Source: UBA1422 sp041752735 (GTDB lineage: Bacteria; Bacillota; Clostridia; Peptostreptococcales; Anaerovoracaceae). Taken from it: 64,000 bases of DNA. The stretch lies in contig JBGSVW010000034.1 of assembly GCA_041752735.1 (NCBI GenBank), positions 1-64,000 on the forward strand, given 5' to 3'. Numbering within the stretch: position 1 is the stretch's first letter; each line of letters begins with the position of its first letter. The notes under the pieces were generated by a model that saw nothing but the letters and a program-made list of their open reading frames with translations, was not told the DNA's origin and made no database searches. The translations under genes and the position numbers were made by a program. Of this stretch, positions 34,466 through 44,005 are shown piece after piece.

Positions 34466-35815
34466 CTAGAACTTCTTCTTTGCGGTCATCAGACCTGGGA
34501 ACATGAAGACTACGAACAAAACAAGGAAAGACACAACGGCCCATTTGTGTGAAACAATTGCGGCAACCACCATAAAGATGCTACCTAGAATAGCCAGCGT
34601 AGGCATCACCTTGCCTTTGAATGTGCCAAGATCCTTTTCTTTAACAATCATCATCACGAAGATGGGGATGTACAAGAAATAAGTAGCAACAATCGGCAGT
34701 TCAGATGTGTCAAATCCCAAAGGACCGAACCAGGGAGCTGTCAGGTTTGCGCCATAGAAGAAGACAAACCAGAATGCGCAAAGCAGCAATCCGACGATAG
34801 CGGAGCTGGTGGGCATGTTGGTTTTTTCATCAATCTGTGACATCAGTTCCGGACGGGGGCCTCTGCCTCTGGCTGCAACAGCATAAAGACCACGGGTGCA
34901 ACCCAGCATCAGTCCGTTCAATGTGCCCAGACAAGAGATGATAACGAATACGAACAACAGAGTTCCTGCCGCTTTGGAGAAGACCATTTCGAAGGCGATC
35001 TTTGCGCCGTCTTGTCCGCCTGCCATCATGGTTTCGTTGGAAACCGTTCCTGCTAGACCAATGTAGTAAGCGATGTAAACCACCATAACGATGATGGTTC
35101 CACCCAGCAATGCTTTGGGCAGGTTCTTTTTAGCATCATGAAGTTCTGCGTTGATGCTTGTAGCAATAATCCAACCTTCATAGGCGAATGCAGTTGCAAC
35201 AACAGCGGTGAACAATGCGGTCATGGGGCTTTCAACAGGATTGACAACGGTTGTGAAATTCTCAACCGTCATGCCATTCATCAGACCGAAAACGGTTCCG
35301 ACAATAGCCATTAATACCAGCGGTACCAATTTGATGATGGTTGCTGATACCTGGAAGTGTCCGGCCCATATAGGTGACAACGCATTGAGCGCATAACTTC
35401 CCACCAGGAAGAACAAGGAGATAACCATAGCCTCTGCTCCAACAATATCCCAGCCGATGAGTACGCAGACGAATCTTGCGGAAACCCATGCCAGAACAGA
35501 TGTCAGTGTTGGGTAGTAAATTGTTGCCATGAACCAACCAACATAGTAGCCATAGGTTTCGCCGACTGCCGCTTCTGCGTAGTCTACAATACCGTTAACC
35601 TTTTCGTATTTAGTAGCTAGAATAGCGAAGGTGTAGGCGCAGGACACCATGATAATGCCGCCAATAACCCATGCAAGGATACCCATGGGCAAATCGCCTC
35701 CGGTGGATACCAGGATTTTTTCGGCTTTGAAGAATACGCCAGATCCGATAACAATGCCCACAACCATAGCCATGGCTGTAAGAAGGCCGTATCGTTTTTG
35801 TAACTGTGTGCTCAT
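34466..35815 (-). CDS. APC-superfamily amino-acid permease
   Basis: 449 residues, about twelve hydrophobic helices. The first helix carries the substrate-binding IGSGVFF (~22-28), typical of APC/LAT transporters, and helix 6 has AFAYEGW. It probably imports a cationic or neutral amino acid, or exchanges it against a product, across the cytoplasmic membrane. Its place directly before the lysine-linked activator suggests lysine or beta-lysine, but residues defining specificity cannot be read safely. It has a separate sigma-70 promoter. Confidence 0.85.
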   Translation of the reverse strand: MSTQLQKRYGLLTAMAMVVGIVIGSGVFFKAEKILVSTGGDLPMGILAWVIGGIIMVSCAYTFAILATKYEKVNGIVDYAEAAVGETYGYYVGWFMATIYYPTLTSVLAWVSARFVCVLIGWDIVGAEAMVISLFFLVGSYALNALSPIWAGHFQVSATIIKLVPLVLMAIVGTVFGLMNGMTVENFTTVVNPVESPMTALFTAVVATAFAYEGWIIATSINAELHDAKKNLPKALLGGTIIVMVVYIAYYIGLAGTVSNETMMAGGQDGAKIAFEMVFSKAAGTLLFVFVIISCLGTLNGLMLGCTRGLYAVAARGRGPRPELMSQIDEKTNMPTSSAIVGLLLCAFWFVFFYGANLTAPWFGPLGFDTSELPIVATYFLYIPIFVMMIVKEKDLGTFKGKVMPTLAILGSIFMVVAAIVSHKWAVVSFLVLFVVFMFPGLMTAKKKF

Positions 35816-35860
35816 ATGAAATACCTCGTTTCAATAATTGCGATAATGTACAACGGCGAT

Positions 35861-35889
35861 ATTCTATCATTTGGCGGTCTAGAATGCAA
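35861..35889 (-). promoter_or_regulatory. Sigma-70 promoter of the permease
   Basis: Minus strand TTGCAT (35889-35884), 17 bases, TAGAAT (35866-35861). No sigma-54 element is present here. Confidence 0.65.
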
Positions 35890-35968
35890 GAAAACTGTTG
35901 ATAAATACAAATAATTCTGTGTTTTTTTGTCTGTACAATAGTATTTTTGAGTTTGCTGCTTTGAAATG

Positions 35969-35997
35969 TTGGTTTATCTCGCCTAAAAGGGTATACT
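35969..35997 (+). promoter_or_regulatory. Promoter of the small membrane protein gene
   Basis: TTGGTT (35969-35974), 17 bases, TATACT (35992-35997). Confidence 0.55.
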
Positions 35998-36054
35998 ATA
36001 AGCATAAATAAGTACCTTAATCCGCAGTAGTCGGAATTGAAACGGAGGGAAAAG

Positions 36055-36276
36055 ATGGATTTTATTTATGCAGGAATTGCCATAATAGTGATTATCGCGA
36101 TTTATCTGGTGGTTCGAAAGAATAGCGACAATAAAAGGAATTGTGGGAAGATTGCCTGTGATCCCATTGTGCCTGTGGCAGACCGGGACGAAACCGGCGC
36201 TGCGGAAGGTGAACGCATTGTAGAAAACGATACCGTTCAGGCAACCACAGAAGAAAGTTGTGATAAAGACGATTAA
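36055..36276 (+). CDS. Small single-helix membrane protein
   Basis: 73 residues. Hydrophobic helix at ~4-21, then a basic patch, CGKIAC and an acidic tail ending ESCDKDD. The layout (one N-terminal helix, cysteines behind it) is like FeoB-associated cysteine-rich proteins, but there are too few cysteines to assign it. ACGGAGGG precedes ATG 36055. Confidence 0.55.
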   Translation: MDFIYAGIAIIVIIAIYLVVRKNSDNKRNCGKIACDPIVPVADRDETGAAEGERIVENDTVQATTEESCDKDD

Positions 36277-36587
36277 GTATTTTATTCCACTAGGCATACA
36301 GGTTCTGAAAAGTTTTTTTAGCGAATGATGTTTGACTAAAATACTTGGGGGTATAGTAATTTCGAAGATGAAAGTTATGGTAAAGTATCCAATTAAAAAG
36401 ATTCTATCACAATTCCACTGCATTCTACAACTTAGTTAAATCTCAAAAGACCTTTTCAATAGAGAAATGTTATATCGTATTAATAAAGAATAGTATGCAA
36501 AGAAACCTTATAGGTTAAGGAATAATTTAGTGTAAACACTAAAATAATATTCAATACATCGAAACCAATCTGTAGAATTTGAAGATC
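36277..36587. other. Intergenic, AT-rich, one small inverted repeat
   Basis: No gene recognised. TTTAGTG-TAAA-CACTAAA (36526-36543) is a perfect small inverted repeat that could end the leftward guaA transcript; it lacks a long T-run, so it is a weak terminator candidate. Confidence 0.5.
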
Positions 36588-38129
36588 CTACTCGAACTCT
36601 ATGGTTCCCGGTGGTTTGCCGGTGCAGTCGTAAAGAACTCGGTTCACGTGTTCTACTTCATTGACGATTCTGGTGGTGACTCTTTCAAGGACGTCCCAGG
36701 GGAGCTGTGCCGCCTCGGCGGTCATGAAGTCGGAGGTGGTGACGGCCCGCAGGGCAATGGCGTAGTCGTAGGTTCGAAAGTCGCCCATGACACCGACGGA
36801 CTGCATGTTGGTCAATGCTGCAAAGTATTGACCCAGCTCCCGGTCGATGCCGGCATTGGCGATTTCTTCCCTATAGATGGCGTCGGCCTCCTGAACGATC
36901 TTGACCTTTTGTGGGGTCACGTCGCCGATGATTCGGACTGCCAGCCCCGGACCCGGGAAAGGTTGCCTGTACACTAGATTCTCCGGCAGGCCCAGCTCAA
37001 GGCCGGCCTTTCGGACTTCATCTTTAAAGAGCATCCGAAGAGGCTCGATGATTTCTTTGAAATCCACAAAGTCAGGCAAACCACCGACGTTGTGGTGAGA
37101 TTTGATGGTGGCGGAATCTCCCAGACCGCTTTCAATGACATCCGGGTATATGGTCCCCTGCACCAGGTAATCCACCGTCCCTATTTTTTTGGCTTCGTCT
37201 TCAAACACACGAATGAATTCCTCGCCGATGATTTTTCGTTTCTTTTCGGGTTCAGATACGCCGGCCAGTTTTTCATAGAATCGTTCCTTGGCGTCTACCC
37301 GAATGAAGTTCAGATCGTATGGGCCGTTAGGGCCGAAGACCTGTTCCACCTGGTCCCCTTCATCTTTTCGTAGAAGACCATGATCCACAAAGACGCAGGT
37401 CAGTTGTTTTCCCACCGCTTTGGAAAGCATGACAGCTGCAACTGAAGAATCCACGCCGCCGGACAAGGCGCAAAGAACACTACCATCTCCAACTTGTTTT
37501 TGGATTGTTGCGATGGAAGTCTCCACGAAGGCGTCCATTTTCCAGTCACCGGAGCATTGACAAATATCCATGACAAAGGCATTCAACATCTTAGTTCCTT
37601 CAACGGTGTGCTGAACCTCCGGGTGAAACTGGGTAGCATAAAACTTTCTGGTCGGGTCTTCCATAGCTGCTACGGGACAGACATCAGTGTGCGCTGTAAC
37701 ATTAAATCCCGGGGGTGCTACGGCGATATAGTCGGTGTGACTCATCCAGGCAATGGTTTTTTCGGATACATCGCTAAAGAGTTTGCCGGTCCGGTCAATA
37801 TTCACCATGGTTTTGCCGTACTCGCTGACAGGCGCAGACTGGACAGTTCCGCCTAATCCCTGTGCCATCAGCTGGGCACCGTAACAGATGCCTAAAATGG
37901 GAATCCCCAGGTCAAATATTCGGGGATCGTATTTCAAAGCGTTGGGGCCATAGGCACTATTGGGACCTCCGGTCAGTATGATGCCTTTGGGGTTTTGCTT
38001 TTTTATTTCTTCAATACTATAGGTGTAAGGTTTGACTTCCGCATACACGTTGCATTCCCTGACACGCCGGGCAATCAGTTGATTGTATTGTCCGCCGAAA
38101 TCCAGCACCAAAATATATTCTCTTTGCAT
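36588..38129 (-). CDS. guaA: GMP synthase (glutamine-hydrolysing)
   Basis: 513 residues. The glutaminase domain has the nucleophile in GICYGAQ (Cys ~81) and HPEVQHT (His ~168). The ATP-pyrophosphatase loop is LSGGVDSSV (~221-229), and the dimerisation domain ends with GTIEFE. It converts XMP to GMP. It is the second gene after guaB with a 10-base gap, forming a purine operon. Confidence 0.97.
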   Translation of the reverse strand: MQREYILVLDFGGQYNQLIARRVRECNVYAEVKPYTYSIEEIKKQNPKGIILTGGPNSAYGPNALKYDPRIFDLGIPILGICYGAQLMAQGLGGTVQSAPVSEYGKTMVNIDRTGKLFSDVSEKTIAWMSHTDYIAVAPPGFNVTAHTDVCPVAAMEDPTRKFYATQFHPEVQHTVEGTKMLNAFVMDICQCSGDWKMDAFVETSIATIQKQVGDGSVLCALSGGVDSSVAAVMLSKAVGKQLTCVFVDHGLLRKDEGDQVEQVFGPNGPYDLNFIRVDAKERFYEKLAGVSEPEKKRKIIGEEFIRVFEDEAKKIGTVDYLVQGTIYPDVIESGLGDSATIKSHHNVGGLPDFVDFKEIIEPLRMLFKDEVRKAGLELGLPENLVYRQPFPGPGLAVRIIGDVTPQKVKIVQEADAIYREEIANAGIDRELGQYFAALTNMQSVGVMGDFRTYDYAIALRAVTTSDFMTAEAAQLPWDVLERVTTRIVNEVEHVNRVLYDCTGKPPGTIEFE

Positions 38130-38139
38130 TTATAGTCTC

Positions 38140-39648
38140 CTATCGGTTCATGTTGTTGGATGGGTCTTTGAGAATGACGTCGTGGGCGCCACCTTCCACA
38201 ATGCTGGTGGCGGAAACCAAGGTCAGTTTGCTGTTGTGCTGCAACTCCTGCAAATTCAACACGCCACAGTTGCACATGGTAGATTTCACTTTCTGCAAAG
38301 ACTGCCTTACATTGTCGGACAGGCCACCTGCATAAGGCACATAGGAATCCACGCCCTCTTCAAAGGAAAGCTTGGTGTCTCCACCCATATCATACCGCTG
38401 CCAGTTCCGGGCACGGTTGGATCCTTCGCCCCAATATTCTTTGACGTAGTTACCGTTGACATTCAGCTTGCTGCCGGGACTTTCGTCGAACCGGGCAAAG
38501 TATCTGCCCAACATCAGGAAGTCCGCCCCCATGGCCAAGGCCAGGGTCATATGGTAGTCATACACAATCCCGCCATCAGAGCAAATGGGAATGTATATGC
38601 CGGTTTCTTTGAAATATTCGTTTCTCGCGTGGGCCACATCCATGACTGCGCTGGCTTGTCCACGCCCAATGCCTTTTTGTTCACGGGTGATACAGATGGA
38701 ACCGCCACCGATACCGACTTTGACAAAATCCGCACCTGCCTTGGCCAGGAATTTGAATCCTTCGCCATCCACCACATTTCCCGCTCCTATTTTTACCGTA
38801 TCGCCGTAATTGTCACGGGCGAATTTCAGAGTGTCCACCTGCCATTCGGAAAAGCCTTCAGAGGAATCGATGCAAAGCACATCTGCGCCGGCATCCACCA
38901 AAGCAGGAATTCGTTCTGAAAAATCCCGGGTATTGATTCCGGCTCCGACGATATATCTTTTTTGGTTGTCCAACAGCTCATTGGGATTTGACTTGTGAGA
39001 ATCATAGTCCTTGCGGAAAACAAAGCAAGTAAGTCTTCCCTGTTTATCCACAATAGGTAGTGCATTGAGTTTATGGTCCCAAAGAATATCATTGGCTTCA
39101 GAAAGGGAAATTCCCTCTTCAGCATAAATCATCTTTTCGAAGGGTGTCATGAACTCGGAAACCTTGGTGTCCGCTTGCATCCTACTGATTCGGTAATCCC
39201 GGCTGGTGACAATGCCCACGACTTTGCCCGCTGAAGTGCCATCCTCTGTTACCGCAACAGTGGAATGTCCTGTTTTGTCCTTAAGGTTTAGAATGTCCCC
39301 AAGGGTCTGATCGGGTCGCACATTGGAGTCACTTGTAACAAATCCCGCCTTATGGCCTTTGACTCGTCTAATCATCGCCGCCTGGTTTTCAATAGGTTGA
39401 GAGCCGAAAATAAAAGAAAGTCCACCTTCCTTGGCCAGTGCCACAGCTAGCCTGTCGTCTGAAACTGCCTGCATGATTGCTGAAACCATGGGTACTTTCA
39501 TGGAAATCGGAGGTTCCTCGCCTTTTTTAAATTTTACAACCGGTGTGGATAGATCCACATTGTCTACGGTGCATCCCTTGGCCGAATAGCCCGGCACTAA
39601 TAAATATTCATTAAATGTCCTTGACGGTTCATTAAAATATTCTGCCAT
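38140..39648 (-). CDS. guaB: IMP dehydrogenase
   Basis: 502 residues from ATG 39648, which has AAGGAG six bases before it; an upstream reading from 39672 overlaps that site. A barrel with two CBS domains inserted (~100-220), VLCIDSSEGFSEWQ, and the active-site loop GGGSICITREQKGIGRGQ with the catalytic cysteine. It oxidises IMP to XMP with NAD, the step before GuaA. No purine riboswitch was seen upstream. Confidence 0.93.
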   Translation of the reverse strand: MAEYFNEPSRTFNEYLLVPGYSAKGCTVDNVDLSTPVVKFKKGEEPPISMKVPMVSAIMQAVSDDRLAVALAKEGGLSFIFGSQPIENQAAMIRRVKGHKAGFVTSDSNVRPDQTLGDILNLKDKTGHSTVAVTEDGTSAGKVVGIVTSRDYRISRMQADTKVSEFMTPFEKMIYAEEGISLSEANDILWDHKLNALPIVDKQGRLTCFVFRKDYDSHKSNPNELLDNQKRYIVGAGINTRDFSERIPALVDAGADVLCIDSSEGFSEWQVDTLKFARDNYGDTVKIGAGNVVDGEGFKFLAKAGADFVKVGIGGGSICITREQKGIGRGQASAVMDVAHARNEYFKETGIYIPICSDGGIVYDYHMTLALAMGADFLMLGRYFARFDESPGSKLNVNGNYVKEYWGEGSNRARNWQRYDMGGDTKLSFEEGVDSYVPYAGGLSDNVRQSLQKVKSTMCNCGVLNLQELQHNSKLTLVSATSIVEGGAHDVILKDPSNNMNR

Positions 39649-39837
39649 GATTGACTCCTTTTCGTTTCTCATACTTTTGCCTTATTTTATATTAAAAAGC
39701 CTCAGAATACAAATCGAAATTTCACTTATTTGAGACCGAATTCTTGACGGTGTATGGATATTGCATATCTAGTTAATATATTGTACGATTTTATATAAAT
39801 AAATATTAATTTTTGTGTTTTGAATAGACTGAACCAA

Positions 39838-39866
39838 TTGACTTTTCTGACTATTGATGGTACTTT
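39838..39866 (+). promoter_or_regulatory. Promoter of the TRAP operon
   Basis: TTGACT (39838-39843), 17 bases, TACTTT (39861-39866). Confidence 0.5.
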
Positions 39867-39876
39867 TAATGCAAGC

Positions 39877-39900
39877 GCATCCATAATTATTCATGGATGC
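39877..39900 (+). promoter_or_regulatory. Inverted repeat in the TRAP leader
   Basis: GCATCCAT and ATGGATGC (39877-39884, 39893-39900) with an 8-base gap, directly downstream of the -10 box; a possible operator or leader hairpin. Confidence 0.5.
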
Positions 39901-39937
39901 ACGTTATGTATTAATCGCTATTTTAAAGGAGGAGACT

Positions 39938-40978
39938 ATGAGAAAATTCAAACTACTATCTTTGGTCCTGGTACTCGCACTAGTTATGACATCTTTCGCA
40001 GCCTGTGGAGGCGGCGGTGATGATGCAGCTTACAGTGCAGACAATCCCCTCAAATTGCGACTTGCATCTGATGCTCCAACCGAGCACATTGCAACCGTTC
40101 TAAACGAAGAATTGTGTGCTATGATTGAAGAAAAAACAGAAGGCAGAATCGTTGTTGATTATTTCGGTGGCGGCTCACTGGGCGACTATAACACCGTTTT
40201 CAACGAAGTAAAACTGGGCACCATCGATGCTGCTCAAATTACCATTCCTGATGCACTTGACGCTCGTCTTGGCGCAGCTTACATGCCTTGGTACGCTTTG
40301 AGCTTCGAACAGGGCAAAGAACTCTTTGGTCCCGAATCCTACATGTTCGAATTCTTCTCAGAAGTCGTTAAGACCCAAGATGTTGAATTCCTAGGATTCG
40401 TTCTTGAAGGTTTCATCGGTATGGCTTTGGTCAAGAACGCTGACGATCCATTCACCCCCGGAACTGACAAAGGAATCAAAATCAGAGTCCCGGGCATGAA
40501 CGTGTTCAAAGATGCACAGGTTAACCTAGGCTACAACGTTGCTGAAATCCCCTACGGCGAAGTAACCGTAGCTGTTCAGCAGGGTCGTGTCGACGGTTGG
40601 GTTGGCGGAACACCGAACATCAACTATGCTTGGTTAGGCGACACCATCAAATACATGTACATCAACTATGCTCATGCTGAAGCTACAAGCTACGTTTTGA
40701 GCGATGCCTCACTGGCCAAGATGACAGAAGAAGATCAAGCAATCGTTAAACAGTGTTTCCTGGATCAAAGTGCTAAGAGCTTTGACAATGCACAGGACAA
40801 CGAAGTAGTTTACAAGCAAAAGCTAACTGAAGCCGGCGTTGAAGTTGTTGAATTCACTGAAGAGCAACTGATGACCATGGCAAAATTTGTTAGAGGCGAA
40901 ACCTGGACCGGTCTTGAAGAATCACTTGGAAAAGATTTGGTCGACAAGTTTAGAGAAGAAGTTGCGAAATACGAGTAA
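39938..40978 (+). CDS. dctP: TRAP transporter solute-binding lipoprotein
   Basis: 346 residues from ATG 39938 behind AAAGGAGGAG. A lipoprotein signal (LVLVLALVMTSFAAC, cysteine at ~21) is followed by a DctP-type fold. KIRVPGMNVF (~182-191) holds the arginine that usually grips the substrate carboxylate. Captures an organic acid outside the membrane and hands it to DctQM. First of three co-directional genes. Substrate unknown. Confidence 0.88.
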   Translation: MRKFKLLSLVLVLALVMTSFAACGGGGDDAAYSADNPLKLRLASDAPTEHIATVLNEELCAMIEEKTEGRIVVDYFGGGSLGDYNTVFNEVKLGTIDAAQITIPDALDARLGAAYMPWYALSFEQGKELFGPESYMFEFFSEVVKTQDVEFLGFVLEGFIGMALVKNADDPFTPGTDKGIKIRVPGMNVFKDAQVNLGYNVAEIPYGEVTVAVQQGRVDGWVGGTPNINYAWLGDTIKYMYINYAHAEATSYVLSDASLAKMTEEDQAIVKQCFLDQSAKSFDNAQDNEVVYKQKLTEAGVEVVEFTEEQLMTMAKFVRGETWTGLEESLGKDLVDKFREEVAKYE

Positions 40979-41016
40979 CCTCTCCTAAACTCAGGTCATT
41001 CAACAATTGGAACTGT

Positions 41017-41040
41017 TCGGGGAGGCGAAATCCTCCCCGA
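41017..41040 (+). terminator. Strong hairpin between dctP and dctQ
   Basis: Perfect 9-base arms TCGGGGAGG / CCTCCCCGA with a 6-base loop and three T's after it. It probably stabilises the dctP message or partly stops transcription, so that the binding protein outnumbers the membrane subunits. Confidence 0.7.
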
Positions 41041-41072
41041 TTTCCATGATTACTAGAAAGAAGGTGTACACG

Positions 41073-41618
41073 TTGGATCGACTCAAGAATTCCAAATTCT
41101 GGGCCATTCTTGTAAGCATTCAAGAATGGATGTTGATGATTCTGGGTGTCCTGACCACCTTGATTGTGGCAGCCACCAGCATTCTCAGCAGCTTTTTAAA
41201 CATTAACTTTCCCGGCAATGAAGAATTGCTGATTATCGTCGTTTTTTATCTTTACATGATTGGTTGCGCCTACGGTGCGTACGAAAAATCCCATATCACT
41301 GCAGAAATATTGGATGTCGTTATGAAAGACGGCATTATCAAAGAAACGATTTATGTCATTCGTTGGATTCTTACATTCATATTAGGTATCGTTTTCATGA
41401 CTTGGGCGATTTCATTGGTCCAATGGAGTTTCGAAAACGAATTAAAAACATTGGTATTCCGTCTTCCAATTGCGCTTGGTCAATCATCCATCGTCATTGG
41501 GCTGGCCTTGACCAACTTCTATAACTTCATTCACATGTATGAAGCCATCAAAGCATATATTATTCGTCGGAGAACCCCAAAAACAGCCGTAGAAACCGGC
41601 AGCCCGGAGGTGATGTAG
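41073..41618 (+). CDS. dctQ: TRAP transporter small membrane subunit
   Basis: About 181 residues with four hydrophobic helices, the DctQ pattern. The start is uncertain: TTG 41073 follows AGAAGG at good spacing; GTG 41064 is possible; a reading from 41007 would run through the hairpin and is unlikely. Two bases separate it from dctM. Confidence 0.8.
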   Translation: MDRLKNSKFWAILVSIQEWMLMILGVLTTLIVAATSILSSFLNINFPGNEELLIIVVFYLYMIGCAYGAYEKSHITAEILDVVMKDGIIKETIYVIRWILTFILGIVFMTWAISLVQWSFENELKTLVFRLPIALGQSSIVIGLALTNFYNFIHMYEAIKAYIIRRRTPKTAVETGSPEVM

Positions 41619-41619
41619 T

Positions 41620-42921
41620 ATGAGTATCGTATTAATTGCCATCGCAGTGTTGATTGTTCTATTGCTAGTTGGCGTTCCTATTCCGTTTTCATTCTTTGCA
41701 TCCTGTTTGGTCTTAGTCGTCTTTGGTGGCTATGACTACATGTTCCTTGTCCCCTATGGGTATGCAAAAGCCAGTTCGGCGGTCCTTGTGGCCATCCCCC
41801 TGTTTATATTGGCGGGGAGTTTGATGGAAAAAGGTGGAATCGGCGAAAGTCTTGTCGGCCTGGCCGAAGTCTTTGTCGGTCGAATCAAAGGCGGCCTGGG
41901 CGTGGTTATGGTTGTTTCCTGTGCACTGTTTGGTGCCATCTCCGGAAGCGGTATGGCTACTCTTTCTTGCATCGGATCCGTTCTACTTCCCAGAATGCGG
42001 GATGCCGGATATCCAAGAGGCCACTCGGCAGCGTTGATTTCCAGCGCATCATTACTTGGACTGTTAATTCCACCCAGCCTGAACATGCTGATTTTTGCAT
42101 TTATTGGTGGGCAATCAGTTTTGGCATGCTTCCTGGCTACCATAATTCCCGGTATCATTTTGGTCATTTTGCTTAGCGGAACCAACCTATGGATGCTTAG
42201 GAAATGCCCGGATATCAGACTTGCGCCTCCGATTCCTAAGGGTGAAAAGGTCAAAGTCGTCACCAAAAAAACATTCCATGCAATTCCAGCCATGATTGCC
42301 CCCGTTATTATTTTGGGCGGCATCTATGGTGGAATCATGACCCCAACGGAAGCAGCCGCCATCTCCATCGTTTATGCGGCACCTGTTGGATTTTTCATCT
42401 ACAAAGGCCTCAACCGCAAGACTTTTAGAGAAAGCTTGATTTACTCCGGAACAACTGCGGGCGTTATTATGGTTATGCTGTTTTGCGTTATGATGTTGTC
42501 TCGTTTGTATGTTATGGAAAACGTACCTCAGATGATTTTGGGTGCAATGACTGCAGTCACAGACAATCCGATTATTCTAGTCATGATGATTAACTTGTTC
42601 CTGATTATCATCGGAATGATTATGGATGACACCAGTGCAATCCTTTTGACCACGCCCATCATCCTGCCTGTTGCTATCGCACTGGGCATCGATCCGGTTC
42701 ACTATGCCGCCATCATGGGCGTCAACCTGGGCCTGGGCTGCGTCACCCCTCCCTGCGCACCGTTCCTGTATCTTGGATCTCGCGTAGGAAATGCGCCAAT
42801 AGGCGAAATGCTAAAACCAACCGGGTGGTTGATTCTGTTTGCTTGGATTCCAACTTTGTTAATCACCACCTATATCCCCGAACTATCCCTGTTCCTGCCA
42901 ACACTGTTAGGATTCCATTAA
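41620..42921 (+). CDS. dctM: TRAP transporter large membrane subunit
   Basis: 433 residues, about twelve hydrophobic segments. GAISGSGMATLSCIGSVLLP and the GCVTPPCAPFLYLGSR block are DctM landmarks that form the sodium and substrate sites. It is the translocation channel. Ends the TRAP operon; a strong terminator follows. Confidence 0.92.
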   Translation: MSIVLIAIAVLIVLLLVGVPIPFSFFASCLVLVVFGGYDYMFLVPYGYAKASSAVLVAIPLFILAGSLMEKGGIGESLVGLAEVFVGRIKGGLGVVMVVSCALFGAISGSGMATLSCIGSVLLPRMRDAGYPRGHSAALISSASLLGLLIPPSLNMLIFAFIGGQSVLACFLATIIPGIILVILLSGTNLWMLRKCPDIRLAPPIPKGEKVKVVTKKTFHAIPAMIAPVIILGGIYGGIMTPTEAAAISIVYAAPVGFFIYKGLNRKTFRESLIYSGTTAGVIMVMLFCVMMLSRLYVMENVPQMILGAMTAVTDNPIILVMMINLFLIIIGMIMDDTSAILLTTPIILPVAIALGIDPVHYAAIMGVNLGLGCVTPPCAPFLYLGSRVGNAPIGEMLKPTGWLILFAWIPTLLITTYIPELSLFLPTLLGFH

Positions 42922-42977
42922 GCCTAAATTTCTGGAGGAACAAAATCCCCTATACCATTACTAATACTAATAATACT

Positions 42978-43005
42978 AAAAACCCCGACGCACGTCGGGG
43001 TTTTT
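42978..43005. terminator. Bidirectional terminator between dctM and metA
   Basis: AAAAACCCCGACG / CGTCGGGGTTTTT, a 13-base perfect stem with a 2-base loop. Confidence 0.95.
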
Positions 43006-43078
43006 CTTTGTTGTAAATTTTCTCTTTGAATTCTCTGTTCGCTTCTTGTTTGAATTCTCGATGCAATTTGATTGTGTC

Positions 43079-43993
43079 TTATAGACTCTCCAAATCGAAT
43101 GGGGTCTCCTGATAGACGTAATAGTTGAGCCAGTTGGTAAAAAGCAAGCTGGCATGCGCTCTCCATCGGAAAATAGGTTCTTTGGTAGGATCGTCATCCT
43201 TGAAGTAATTCTTGGGCAAGTCGATGGGCAAGCCCTTATCCACATCCCGGAAGTACTCGGTCCCCAGGGTTTCTTTGTCGTATTCCTGGTGTCCCAGAAT
43301 GAATATCATCCTGCCGTTTTCGTTGGATAAAATATGCAAACCGGACTCAGGGGATTCTGCAAGAATCCGCAAGTCCTTATGCTTGAGCACATCCTCTTTT
43401 TTGATGGTAGTGTGCCTGGAATGAGGTGCAAAAAACACTTCATCGAAGCCACGCATCAACGGGTTCAATGGCCGCATCACCCGCTGTTCAAAAATTCCAA
43501 AGACTTTTTTGTCCACCGGATATTTGGGTACGCCATAGTGATAATAAAGCGCTGCCTGAGCACCCCAGCAAATATGCACCGTGCTGTACACATTGGTCTT
43601 GGACCATTCCATGATTTCTTTCAACTCGTTCCAGTAATCCACGTCCTCAAAAGGAATCTGTTCCACCGGCGCACCGGTGAGAATCATTCCGTCAAACTTT
43701 TCGTGTTTGACTTCATCGATGGTTTTGTAAAACGAGTCCAAATGCCCCTGGGAAATGTTCTTGGCTTCATGGCTATCCATATGCACCAGCGTCAACTCCA
43801 CTTGCAAAGGTGAGTTGGCCAGCACACGGGCCAGCTGAGTTTCTGTGGCAATCTTGGTGGGCATCAGGTTGACTATGACTATACGTAGTGGCCGGATGTC
43901 CTGTGTTTGAGCCCGGGCTTTGCGCATGGTGAAAATATTTTCTTTTTTTAAGGTATCTCCCGCTGGGAGTCTATTTGGTATGATTACTGGCAT
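43079..43993 (-). CDS. metAA: Homoserine O-acetyltransferase (MetA family)
   Basis: 304 residues. Catalytic Cys142 in HICWGAQ and a histidine in LGHQEYD (~235) define MetA. Residue 111 is glutamate (LTGAPVE), the residue that in characterised MetA proteins selects acetyl-CoA rather than succinyl-CoA. This fits the upstream gene metY, which uses O-acetylhomoserine. It lies 12 bases after metY in one operon. Makes O-acetylhomoserine from homoserine in the cytoplasm. Confidence 0.92.
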   Translation of the reverse strand: MPVIIPNRLPAGDTLKKENIFTMRKARAQTQDIRPLRIVIVNLMPTKIATETQLARVLANSPLQVELTLVHMDSHEAKNISQGHLDSFYKTIDEVKHEKFDGMILTGAPVEQIPFEDVDYWNELKEIMEWSKTNVYSTVHICWGAQAALYYHYGVPKYPVDKKVFGIFEQRVMRPLNPLMRGFDEVFFAPHSRHTTIKKEDVLKHKDLRILAESPESGLHILSNENGRMIFILGHQEYDKETLGTEYFRDVDKGLPIDLPKNYFKDDDPTKEPIFRWRAHASLLFTNWLNYYVYQETPFDLESL

Positions 43994-44005
43994 CTTCCCA
44001 CCCCC

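Noticed and set aside
39649..39800. Purine riboswitch before guaB
   Set aside because: The conserved three-way-junction sequences are not present in the leader.
41007..41072. Longer dctQ starting at 41007
   Set aside because: It would translate through the strong dctP-dctQ hairpin and has no ribosome site; the residues are not membrane-protein-like.
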